This document shows, in pieces, positions 1 through 10,092 of a DNA stretch of 64,000 nucleotides (positions within the stretch are counted from its first letter, which is position 1; every line of letters starts with the position of its first letter). The position numbers and the translations under genes are program-made. Where the stretch lies: assembly GCA_041687675.1 (NCBI GenBank), contig JAWLBM010000025.1, positions 1-64,000 on the forward strand, read 5' to 3'. The stretch is from JAWLBM01 sp041687675 (GTDB taxonomy: Bacteria; Pseudomonadota; Alphaproteobacteria; Rhizobiales; Pleomorphomonadaceae). The notes under the pieces are model-generated. The model did not search any database, was not told the origin of the DNA, and was given only the letters and a program-made list of their open reading frames with translations.

Positions 1-103
1 CCCGTCGCGGGCGCCGGCGCGTCCGGAAGCATGCGGAAAAGGCGGTCTTTTCGCAGTGCACATCATTGACGGGGACTTAACCGGCCGGGCGCATCCTCGC
101 GCC

Positions 104-1150
104 ATGCCGACCCGTGTCCTGCGTCTCCCGGTGCTTCTCCTCGCGGCCCTGCTCGCCGGCTGCGGCCTGTTCGAGGACGACGACCGCGCGCCCTGGCGCG
201 CCCAGGCCGAGGCGGCCTGCTTCGCGCGGGGGATGGTGAAGCTGTCGCCGGTGATCAGGGTCTCCGACGAGATCGACGGCAAGGGCGCCTGCGGCCTCGA
301 CCGGCCGCTGCGCGTCCATGCCCTTGCCGACGGCACCGTGCGGATCGGCGAGGCGAGAGGGCTCACCATGTCCTGCCCGGTGACGGCGGCGCTGGAGCGC
401 TGGGTCGCCGAGGTGGTGCAGCCGGCGGCGGTGGCGGTCTACGGCGCGCCGGTGGTGGAGCTCAAGTCGATGGGCACCTACAACTGCCGCACGCGCAACA
501 GCCGCCGCGGCGCCCGCCTCTCCGAGCACGCCTTCGCCAACGCCATCGACGTCTCCGGCTTCGTGTTCGCCAACGGCCACTCGGTCTCGGTGCTGAAGGG
601 CTGGCGCGGCGGCGAGCAGGACCGGCTGTTCCTGCGCGCGGCGACGGCCGGCGCCTGCGGCCCGTTCACGACGGTGCTCGGCCCCGGCTCAGACGGCCTG
701 CACGAGAATCACCTGCACCTCGATCTCGCCCGCCACAACGCGCAGGGCACCTATCTCTACTGCAAGCCGAAGCTGGAGATGCCGCCGCTGCCGAAGATGA
801 GCCCGGCGCCGATGATCATGGTCGACAACCGGCTGCCGCCGAGCGACCTGCCGCCGCCCGGCATGGCCGAGCCCTGGCCGCGCACCCTGCCGCAGCCGCA
901 GCCGGCGGCCGGCCCGCTGCCGCCCGCTTCCGTGCCGATGCCGGCGCCGGTGCCGGTCGCCGCCGGGCCGCAGTCGATCGAGGACCTGATCCGGACGGCG
1001 CCCCCGGTGCCGGGCTGCCCGCCGGGCTACGTCTGCCTGCCGACGCCGGCCGCGCCGCCGGCGCCGCCGCCGCCCGTCGGTTGGCAGGTCGGCCCGCAGC
1101 CGGCGATCGTCTACGACAATGGCATCCCGCTCGGCTACGCCGACGAGTGA
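104..1150 (+). CDS. Extensin-like C-terminal domain lipoprotein
   Basis: Predicted 348-aa envelope lipoprotein. The N-terminus is a lipoprotein signal with lipobox LLAGC (Cys20). Residues about 35-220 match the bacterial extensin-like C-terminal domain, which has a D-Ala-D-Ala carboxypeptidase (VanY-like) fold. The putative metal ligands are visible as SEHAFANAIDVSG (about 139-151) and ENHLHLDL (about 201-208). Residues after 225 form a long Pro/Ala-rich tail of low complexity. An upstream in-frame GTG at 56 exists, but the ATG at 104 places the signal peptide correctly. A role in peptidoglycan or cell-wall metabolism is inferred from the fold; the substrate is unknown. It converges on the metH operon, with only the stop codon separating them. 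Confidence 0.85.
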   Translation: MPTRVLRLPVLLLAALLAGCGLFEDDDRAPWRAQAEAACFARGMVKLSPVIRVSDEIDGKGACGLDRPLRVHALADGTVRIGEARGLTMSCPVTAALERWVAEVVQPAAVAVYGAPVVELKSMGTYNCRTRNSRRGARLSEHAFANAIDVSGFVFANGHSVSVLKGWRGGEQDRLFLRAATAGACGPFTTVLGPGSDGLHENHLHLDLARHNAQGTYLYCKPKLEMPPLPKMSPAPMIMVDNRLPPSDLPPPGMAEPWPRTLPQPQPAAGPLPPASVPMPAPVPVAAGPQSIEDLIRTAPPVPGCPPGYVCLPTPAAPPAPPPPVGWQVGPQPAIVYDNGIPLGYADE

Positions 1151-3885
<2,735 letters not shown>

Positions 3886-3889
<4 letters not shown>

Positions 3890-4956
3890 GCTGCGATCAC
3901 CACCGGCTCGAGGCCGGAGAGGCGCATGCGGGGCTCGAGCGTCGGCACCTGGCGCGGCGGCACGCCCTTCACGGCGCTGGCGACGGCGGCGACGTGCTCC
4001 GGCGTGGTGCCGCAGCAGCCGCCGACGATGTTGACGAGGCCGGAGCGGGCGAACTCGCCGACGAGGCCGGCCATCGCCTCCGGGCTCTCGTCGTACTCTC
4101 CGAACTCGTTCGGCAGCCCGGCGTTCGGATAGGCGCAGACCAGCGTGTCGGCGACACGGGCGAGGTCGGCGACATGCGCGCGCATCTCCTTCGCGCCGAG
4201 AGCGCAGTTGAGGCCGATCGAAAAGAGCCCGGCGTGGCGCACGGAGTACCAGAAGGCCTCCGCGGTCTGGCCGGAGAGGGTGCGGCCGGACAGGTCGGTG
4301 ATCGTCCCCGACACCATGACCGGCAGGCGGACGCCCTTCTCCTCGAACACCTCGTCGATGGCGAAGAGGGCGGCCTTGGCGTTGAGGGTGTCGAACACCG
4401 TCTCGATCAGGATGATGTCGGCGCCGCCGTCGATCAGCCCGCGGGCCGCCTCGGCGTAGGCCGCGCGCATCCCGTCGAAGCTGACCGCGCGGAAGCCGGG
4501 GTTGTTGACGTCCGGCGAGATGGAGAGCGTGCGGTTGGTCGGCCCGATCGCCCCGGCGACGAAGCGCGGGCGCGAGGCATCCCGCGCCTCGACCGTGCGG
4601 CAGGCGGACCTGGCGAGCCGGGCGCTTTCGAAGTTCAGCTCGTAGGCGAGCGCCTCCATGCCGTAGTCGGCCTGGGCGACGGAGGTCGAGGAGAAGGTGT
4701 TGGTCTCGACGATGTCGGCGCCGGCCTCCAGGTAGGCGACGTGAATCTCCTCGATCACGTCGGGCCGGGTGATCGACAGGAGGTCGTTGTTGCCGCGGAG
4801 GTCCCGGCTCCAGTCGGCGAAGCGCTCGCCGCGGAAGTCCTCCTCGCTGAGCCGATGGCGCTGGATCATGGTGCCCATCGCCCCGTCGATCAGCAGGATC
4901 CGCTCGGCGGCGAGCGCCCGGAGGCGCCGTTCGGTTTCGGACATGGCCGGCTTCAT
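3886..4956 (-). CDS. metH: Methionine synthase, homocysteine S-methyltransferase part
   Basis: 356 aa, equivalent to the N-terminal homocysteine-binding module of MetH. The zinc-binding cysteines are seen in GLNCALG and GGCCGTTPEH near the C-terminus. The N-terminal LLIDGAMGTMIQ is typical of the family. The ATG at 4956 is chosen because a GGGAGG ribosome site lies just upstream and because this start does not overlap metF. The stop overlaps the GTG of the next metH part by 4 nt. With that gene it should form a functional two-chain methionine synthase. The order regulator-metF-metH-metH makes a complete methyl-group module. Confidence 0.94.
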
Positions 4957-4975
4957 CGTCGTCCCTCCCGGGGCC

Positions 4976-5878
4976 TCAGGCGGCGGCGGCCGCATCGGCG
5001 GCCGGGCGCGCGCGAAGGCCCAGCATGTGGCAGATCGCGTAGACGAGGTCCGCCTTGTTCATGGTGTAGAAGTGGAAGTCGCGGTAGCCGCGGTCGACCA
5101 GGTCGAGCACCTGCTCGGCGGCGACGGCGGCGGCCACGAGCTGGCGCGTGCCGGGATCGTCGTCGAGGCCCTCGAAGCGGCGGGCGAACCAGTCCGGCAC
5201 GCTGGCGCCGGCCCGTGTGGCGAAGGCGGCGGTCTGCCGGAAGTTGGTGACCGGGACGATGCCCGGCACGATCGGCACGTCGATGCCGGCGGCGCGGACC
5301 CGCTCGACGTAGCGCTCGAAGATGTCGTTGTCGAAGAAGAACTGGGTGATCGCCCGGCTCGCCCCGGCCTCCACCTTGCGCTTGAGGATCTCGATGTCGG
5401 CCGGCACGTCCGGGCTCTCCGGGTGCTTCTCGGGATAGGCCGAGACGGAGATCTCGAAGTCGCCGGCCTCGCGGATGCCGCGGATGAGGTCCGGCGTTGA
5501 GGCGTAGCCGCCCGGATGCGGCGCATAGCGCGAGCCCACCCCGTCGGCCGGATCGCCGCGCAGCGCCACGATGTGGCGCACGCCCGCCTCGTGGTAGCCG
5601 CGCACCACCGCGTCCACCTCCTCGCGGGTGGCGCCGACGCAGGTGAGGTGGGCGGCGGGCCTCAGGCCGGTCTCGCGGATGATGCGGGAGACGGTCGCGT
5701 GGGTGCGCTCGCGGGTCGACCCGCCGGCGCCGTAGGTGACCGAGACGAAGCGCGGCCCGAGGGGGGCGAGGCGTCCGATCGCGGTCCACAGCGCCTCCTC
5801 CATCTTCTCCGTCTTCGGCGGGAAGAACTCGAAGGAGACGCCGAGGTCGAGGCGGTCCGGGGTGCGGCGGAAGGGCAT
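4976..5878 (-). CDS. metF: 5,10-methylenetetrahydrofolate reductase
   Basis: 300 aa, the usual MetF length. It reduces 5,10-methylene-THF to 5-methyl-THF with FAD and supplies the methyl donor for the two MetH chains downstream. The N-terminal VSFEFFPPKT carries the conserved Glu. GAGGSTRERT, LTCVGATREE, ALRGDP and FFFDND are characteristic MetF blocks. The start at 5878 has an AAGGA ribosome site about 9 nt upstream; earlier in-frame starts at 5908 and 5905 would add about ten residues without clear homology. It follows the ArsR-methyltransferase gene closely and precedes metH by about 20 nt, so one transcript is likely. Confidence 0.95.
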   Translation of the reverse strand: MPFRRTPDRLDLGVSFEFFPPKTEKMEEALWTAIGRLAPLGPRFVSVTYGAGGSTRERTHATVSRIIRETGLRPAAHLTCVGATREEVDAVVRGYHEAGVRHIVALRGDPADGVGSRYAPHPGGYASTPDLIRGIREAGDFEISVSAYPEKHPESPDVPADIEILKRKVEAGASRAITQFFFDNDIFERYVERVRAAGIDVPIVPGIVPVTNFRQTAAFATRAGASVPDWFARRFEGLDDDPGTRQLVAAAVAAEQVLDLVDRGYRDFHFYTMNKADLVYAICHMLGLRARPAADAAAAA

Positions 5879-5911
5879 CGGTACGATCCTTCGGGTGGTC
5901 GGCATCATCGG

Positions 5912-6916
5912 TCAGGCGCGCTGGAGGAGAACGGGCTGGTCGGCCATCTGGATCCGGCGGTCGCGGGCGAGCCACAGCGTCACGGTGAGGCCGTCGGCCT
6001 CCCGACCGGCGGGAGGCGGCAGGTCCACCACCTCCGGCTTGTCCAGCCCGGCCGCCCCGATCCAGGCGGCCATCTGCTCGCGCGAGAAGCCGAGGCGGCG
6101 GTGGGCGTGCTCGACGCGCAGGAACTCCAGGCCGTGCGGCGCGAAGTCGACGACCAGCAGGCGTCCGCCGGGGGCGACCGCCGCGGCCGCCTCGCGGATG
6201 GCGCGGCCCGGATCGTCGAGATAGTGCAGCACCTGGTGGACGACGACGAGGTCGAACACGGCGCCGAGCGAGAGCGCGGTGACGTCGCCCTGGCGGACAT
6301 GGGCGTGGCCGATGCCGGCGGCGGCGAGGTTGGCGCGGGCGACGGAGAGCATGTCGTGGCTGGCGTCGACGCCGACGCCGCGCACGTAGAGGTCGGAGAG
6401 CAGCGTCAGGATGCGGCCGGTGCCGGTGCCGAGGTCGAGCAGGGACTGGACCGGCCGCGGTCCGACCGCCTTGCGGATGGCCGCCTCGACCGCGTCCTCG
6501 GCGACGTGGAGCGAGCGCAGCCGGTCCCACCGGGCGGCGTTGCGCGCGAAATAGGCCTGCGCCTCGGCGGCGTGCGCCGCCTTGATCGCGGCGAGGCGAC
6601 CGCGGTCGCCGGCGACCACCGGGTCGGCCGGGTCCAGCCGGGCGAGGACGGCGCGCGCGGTTTCCGCCCCGGGCCCCTCCTCGGCGACGCGGTAGTAGGC
6701 CCAGGCGCCCTCGGGCAGGCGGCGGATGAGGCCGGCCTCGCTCATCAGCTTGAGATGGCGGGAGACGCGCGGCTGGCTCTGGGCGAGCACCTCGGTGAGG
6801 TCCTTCACCGTCGCCTCGCCGGCGGCGAGAAGGGCGAGCAGGCGCAGCCGCGTCGGCTCTCCCGCGCTGCGCAGCGCGGAGACAAGGTCGTCGAAGCCGG
6901 CCGTCGTCTCGGCCAT
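5912..6916 (-). CDS. ArsR-family regulator fused to a SAM-dependent methyltransferase
   Basis: 334 aa. Residues about 10-95 are an ArsR winged helix (QPRVSRHLKLMSEAGLIRR is the recognition region). Residues about 120-320 form a class I methyltransferase with the SAM motif LDLGTGTGRIL (about 157-167) and an FDLVVVHQVLHYLDD motif IV. No metal-binding CxC of arsenic or cadmium sensors is visible. It heads the metF-metH operon. ArsR proteins that sense S-adenosylhomocysteine or SAM are known to control methionine genes in Proteobacteria (SahR/SamR), so a SAM- or SAH-sensing repressor is the best inference. Whether the methyltransferase half is catalytic or only a ligand sensor cannot be told. Confidence 0.88.
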   Translation of the reverse strand: MAETTAGFDDLVSALRSAGEPTRLRLLALLAAGEATVKDLTEVLAQSQPRVSRHLKLMSEAGLIRRLPEGAWAYYRVAEEGPGAETARAVLARLDPADPVVAGDRGRLAAIKAAHAAEAQAYFARNAARWDRLRSLHVAEDAVEAAIRKAVGPRPVQSLLDLGTGTGRILTLLSDLYVRGVGVDASHDMLSVARANLAAAGIGHAHVRQGDVTALSLGAVFDLVVVHQVLHYLDDPGRAIREAAAAVAPGGRLLVVDFAPHGLEFLRVEHAHRRLGFSREQMAAWIGAAGLDKPEVVDLPPPAGREADGLTVTLWLARDRRIQMADQPVLLQRA

Positions 6917-6939
6917 CAGGTTCGCCTCCCGTCCAAGGA

Positions 6940-6957
6940 CATAAACATATCTTTATG
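6940..6957. promoter_or_regulatory. AT-rich palindrome, candidate ArsR operator
   Basis: The core ATAAACATATCTTTAT with flanking C and G forms an 18-bp palindrome with 8 of 9 base pairs complementary. It is an AT island in GC-rich DNA, about 24 bp upstream of the ArsR-methyltransferase start. Its place and symmetry fit autoregulation of the metF-metH operon. It could also touch the divergent acyl-CoA synthetase promoter, though that gene starts 280 bp away. Confidence 0.6.
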
Positions 6958-7143
6958 CCTGATGTCGCGAGGCTTCAAGGGGTTTTCGTTGCGCATGTCG
7001 GTTCGGGAGGGGAAAAGCGTTCCCCGGCGCCGGGTGACGCCGGCGCGTCCGCGACCCGCGGCGGCGATGGCCGGGAGCACGTAGGGGACCCGAACCCGAT
7101 GGAGGACCGGCGGCCGCGCCTTCCATCCGCCGGCTCGCCTCAA

Positions 7144-7159
7144 GTCTGTCTGGACAGAC
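7144..7159. promoter_or_regulatory. Perfect inverted repeat upstream of acyl-CoA synthetase
   Basis: GTCTGTC-TG-GACAGAC is a perfect 16-bp inverted repeat (7-bp arms, 2-bp centre), about 78 bp before the acyl-CoA synthetase start. The size and tight spacing resemble operators of TetR-type dimers, which often control fatty-acid genes. No TetR gene lies nearby, so the regulator would act in trans. Confidence 0.45.
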
Positions 7160-7236
7160 ACGCCAGCCGCCTGCCAGAACACTTGCCATATGCAGCGCGG
7201 CCGCACGGCGGCCGCCGGAGCGGGAGACGCCACGGC

Positions 7237-8862
7237 ATGGCGAGCGGCATCTACGACCAGGACCTCCAGAAGACCCCGGCCAACTACCAGCCGCTGACGC
7301 CGCTGACCTTCCTGGAGCGGGCGGCGGACGTGCACCCGGACCGGGTCGCCATCGTCCACGGCTCGATGCGCCAGACCTATGCCTCGCTGCGCGAGCGGGC
7401 CCACCGGCTCGGATCGGCGCTCGCCGCCCGGGGACTCGGCCGCGGCGACACGGTGGCGGTGATGCTCGCCAACACCCCGGCGATGATCGAGTGCCACTAC
7501 GGCGTGCCGATGTGCGGGGCGGTGCTGAACACCCTCAACACCCGCCTCGACGCCGCCACCCTCGCCTTCATCCTCGACCATGGCGAGGCCAAGGTGCTGA
7601 TCACCGACCGCGAGTTCTCCAGGCTCATCGCCGAGGCCCTGTCGCTCGCCACCGTGAAGCCGCTGGTCATCGACTACGACGACCCGGAGGTGCCGCAGGC
7701 CGGCGAGCGCCTCGGCTCGCTCGACTACGAGGACCTCCTCGCCGGCGGCGACCCGGCCTATTCCGCGGTTGCGCCCACCGACGAGTGGGACGCAATCTCG
7801 CTCAACTACACGTCCGGGACCACCTCGAACCCCAAGGGCGTCGTCTACCATCACCGCGGGGCGCATCTTCTCGCGCTCGGCAACATCGTGACCGGCGGCA
7901 TGGAGAAGCACGCCGTCTATCTCTGGACGTTGCCGATGTTCCACTGCAACGGCTGGTGCTTCCCCTGGTCGGTGTCGGTGGTGGCCGGCACCCACGTCTG
8001 CCTGCGCCAGGTGCGCGCCGCCCCGATCTTCGAGGCGATCGCCGAGCACGGCGTCACCCACATGTGCGGCGCGCCGGTCGTCATGTCGATCATCCTCGGC
8101 GCCACGGAGGCCGAGAAGCGGCCGGTCTCGCGCCCGGTCACCTTCTTCACCGCCGCCGCCCCGCCGCCCGAGGCGGTGCTCTCGGCGATGAAGGACGCGG
8201 GCTTCGCCGTCACCCATCTCTACGGCCTCACCGAGACCTACGGCCCGGCGGTGGTCAACGAGTGGAAGTCCGACTGGGACGGCCTCGAAGGCCCCGCCTG
8301 GGCGGCGCGAAAGGCCCGCCAGGGCGTGCGCTACGACGCCCTCGACGGCCTCGAGGTGATGGATCCGGAGACGATGACGCCGGTGCCGCGCGACGGCGCG
8401 ACCATCGGCGAGGTGATGTTCCGCGGCAACGTGGTGATGAAGGGTTACCTGAAGAATCCCGCCGCCACGTCGGAGGCCTTCGCCGGCGGCTGGTTCCATT
8501 CCGGCGACCTCGGGGTGCGCCATCCGGACGGCTACATCCAGCTGAAGGACCGCTCGAAGGACATCATCATCTCCGGCGGCGAGAACATCTCCTCCATCGA
8601 GGTGGAGGACGCCCTCTACAAGCATCCCGCCGTCGCCAACGCCGCGGTGGTGGCCAAGCCCGACGACAAGTGGGGCGAGACGCCCTGCGCCTTCGTCGAG
8701 CTGAGGCCCGGCGCCTCGGCGACCGCCGAGGAGCTGATCGCCTGGTGCCGCGAGCGGCTCGCCCACTTCAAGGCGCCGCGCCATATCGTGTTCCAGGAGC
8801 TGCCGCGCACCTCGACCGGCAAGATCCAGAAGTACAAGCTGCGCGCCCAGATCCGTGATTGA
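7237..8862 (+). CDS. AMP-forming acyl-CoA synthetase
   Basis: 541 aa, ANL superfamily. It activates a carboxylic acid with ATP to the acyl-adenylate and then the CoA thioester. Seen: the P-loop-like YTSGTTSNPKGVVYHHRG (from about 189), the adenine-site LYGLTETYGP (about 328), DRSKDIIISGGENISS (about 437) and the C-terminal STGKIQKYKLR with the adenylation lysine. The closest known types by length and motifs are alphaproteobacterial medium-chain (AlkK-like) and methylmercaptopropionate (DmdB-like) ligases; the acid is not predictable. The start at 7237 precedes MASGIYDQDLQ; a longer frame upstream is non-homologous. A crotonase follows 42 nt later, suggesting a short acyl-CoA pathway. Confidence 0.9.
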   Translation: MASGIYDQDLQKTPANYQPLTPLTFLERAADVHPDRVAIVHGSMRQTYASLRERAHRLGSALAARGLGRGDTVAVMLANTPAMIECHYGVPMCGAVLNTLNTRLDAATLAFILDHGEAKVLITDREFSRLIAEALSLATVKPLVIDYDDPEVPQAGERLGSLDYEDLLAGGDPAYSAVAPTDEWDAISLNYTSGTTSNPKGVVYHHRGAHLLALGNIVTGGMEKHAVYLWTLPMFHCNGWCFPWSVSVVAGTHVCLRQVRAAPIFEAIAEHGVTHMCGAPVVMSIILGATEAEKRPVSRPVTFFTAAAPPPEAVLSAMKDAGFAVTHLYGLTETYGPAVVNEWKSDWDGLEGPAWAARKARQGVRYDALDGLEVMDPETMTPVPRDGATIGEVMFRGNVVMKGYLKNPAATSEAFAGGWFHSGDLGVRHPDGYIQLKDRSKDIIISGGENISSIEVEDALYKHPAVANAAVVAKPDDKWGETPCAFVELRPGASATAEELIAWCRERLAHFKAPRHIVFQELPRTSTGKIQKYKLRAQIRD

Positions 8863-8904
8863 CCCCGGGCGGGGCGGCCCTGCCACATGCCGAAGGAGAA
8901 TGCC

Positions 8905-9678
8905 ATGTCCGCCGTCGAAGTCGCCGCCGACAGGCCGCCGGTCGCCGTCCGGGTCGACGGGCCCGTCGCCACGCTGACCCTCGACCGCCCGGAGAAGGCC
9001 AACGCCCTCTCCTCCGCGATGATCGACGCCCTGCACGCGGCCATCCGGGAGGCGGATGCCAACCCCGAGGTGCGGGTGATCGTGATCGCGGCGAACGGCA
9101 AGATCTTCTCCGCCGGCCACGACCTCGGCGAGATGCGCGGCATGGACAAGGCCGACCTCGAGGCGCTGTTCTCCCGCTGCGCGGCGATGATGCAGGCGAT
9201 CCGCGGCAGCAGGAAGCCGGTGATCGCCCGGGTGCAGGGCGCGGCGGTGGCGGCCGGCTGCCAGCTGGTCGCCACCTGCGACCTCGCCTACGCCGTGGAC
9301 ACGGCGAAATTCGGCGTCAACGGCATCAACCTCGGACTGTTCTGCGCGACGCCCTCGGTGGCGCTGTCGCGGGCGGTGCCGCCCCGGCAGGCGCTCGACC
9401 TGCTGCTGACCGGGCGTCTGGTCCCAGCCTCGCGCGCGGTGGAGATCGGCCTTCTGAATGCCGCCGTCCCGGCCGACAGGCTCGACGACACCGTGGCCGA
9501 GACCGCGGCCCTGATCGCCGCCAAGCTCCCCGAGTCGATCGCGCTGGGCAAGGACCTCTTCTGGCGCCAGCAGGGCCTCGACCTCGCCAAGGCCTATGTT
9601 ATCGCCGGCGAGCGGATGGCGGAGAACATGGGCTTTGCCGAGACCCGCGCCCTGATCGACGGCTTCCTCCGCCGCTGA
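8905..9678 (+). CDS. Enoyl-CoA hydratase/isomerase family protein (ECHDC3-like)
   Basis: 257 aa, crotonase fold. The oxyanion-hole regions are visible: FSAGHDLGEM (about 70-79) and VQGAAVAAGCQLVATCDLAYA region (about 110-131). The segment INLGLFCATPSVALSRAV matches ECHDC3-type members, where the usual catalytic Glu of hydratases is not at its normal place; the chemistry may therefore differ from simple enoyl-CoA hydration. The ATG at 8905 has an AAGGAG site 7 nt upstream and is preferred over the ATG at 8887, which lies before that site. It is probably co-transcribed with the acyl-CoA synthetase. Confidence 0.85.
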   Translation: MSAVEVAADRPPVAVRVDGPVATLTLDRPEKANALSSAMIDALHAAIREADANPEVRVIVIAANGKIFSAGHDLGEMRGMDKADLEALFSRCAAMMQAIRGSRKPVIARVQGAAVAAGCQLVATCDLAYAVDTAKFGVNGINLGLFCATPSVALSRAVPPRQALDLLLTGRLVPASRAVEIGLLNAAVPADRLDDTVAETAALIAAKLPESIALGKDLFWRQQGLDLAKAYVIAGERMAENMGFAETRALIDGFLRR

Positions 9679-10092
9679 CCCTGGCGGAGGCCGGGCCGCC
9701 CGGGCCGGAGGAGCGGAACAGGCGGAAAGGGACGGCCTCCGGTCCGTCGGGGGCGCGCCGCCAGATCCGCTCCGTCTGCGATCGGGTCGGCGGGTCCTCG
9801 ACCGGCGCCCCCTGCGTACGCCCCGGGGAGCATCGCGCGGACCGGAGGGCCGTCAAGTCGGGTCAACACGCAAAAGGCCTGTCAGGCGACGGGCTTCCAC
9901 GACGCGTCGCAGTGTGCTCGAGACGGCGTGACACAATCGTGACAGACCGTCGGAACCGTGCCACAAATTGTCATGACCCATTGCAGGCGTGACTTGGTGT
10001 GCTCGCCGGATCCTGCAACTATGCGGAGAAACTCGGGCGCCCCGGCGGCGGCCACCAAGGGGCGTTCACCTGGGGGCGGGGAGCGGTTCGGG
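9679..10092. other. Intergenic region upstream of SARP-type regulator
   Basis: 414 bp. The first half holds nothing I recognise. The second half carries repeated CGTGACA-type heptamers (listed separately) and is probably the promoter region of the BTAD regulator. Open frames extend through it, but they have no ribosome site and no family resemblance. Confidence 0.5.
9927..9994. promoter_or_regulatory. Heptamer direct repeats CGTGACA, candidate SARP box
   Basis: CGTGACA occurs at 9927-9933 and again at 9938-9944, 11 bp apart start to start. One-mismatch copies follow at 9957-9963 (CGTGCCA) and 9988-9994 (CGTGACT). SARP regulators are known to bind heptamer direct repeats spaced by one helical turn, so autoregulation by the downstream BTAD protein is a reasonable inference. 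No clear -10 element is seen. Confidence 0.4.

Larger units (their letters stand above)
6917..7236. other. Divergent intergenic region
   Basis: 320 bp between the ArsR-methyltransferase operon (minus) and the acyl-CoA synthetase (plus). It holds the AT-rich palindrome at 6940-6957 and the inverted repeat at 7144-7159, which are listed separately. I see no convincing small gene or RNA in the remainder. Confidence 0.6.

Noticed and set aside
6917..7236. SAM or SAH riboswitch before the methionine operon
   Set aside because: The leader between the palindrome and the regulator start is only about 24 nt, too short for a riboswitch. No conserved core was seen on either strand.
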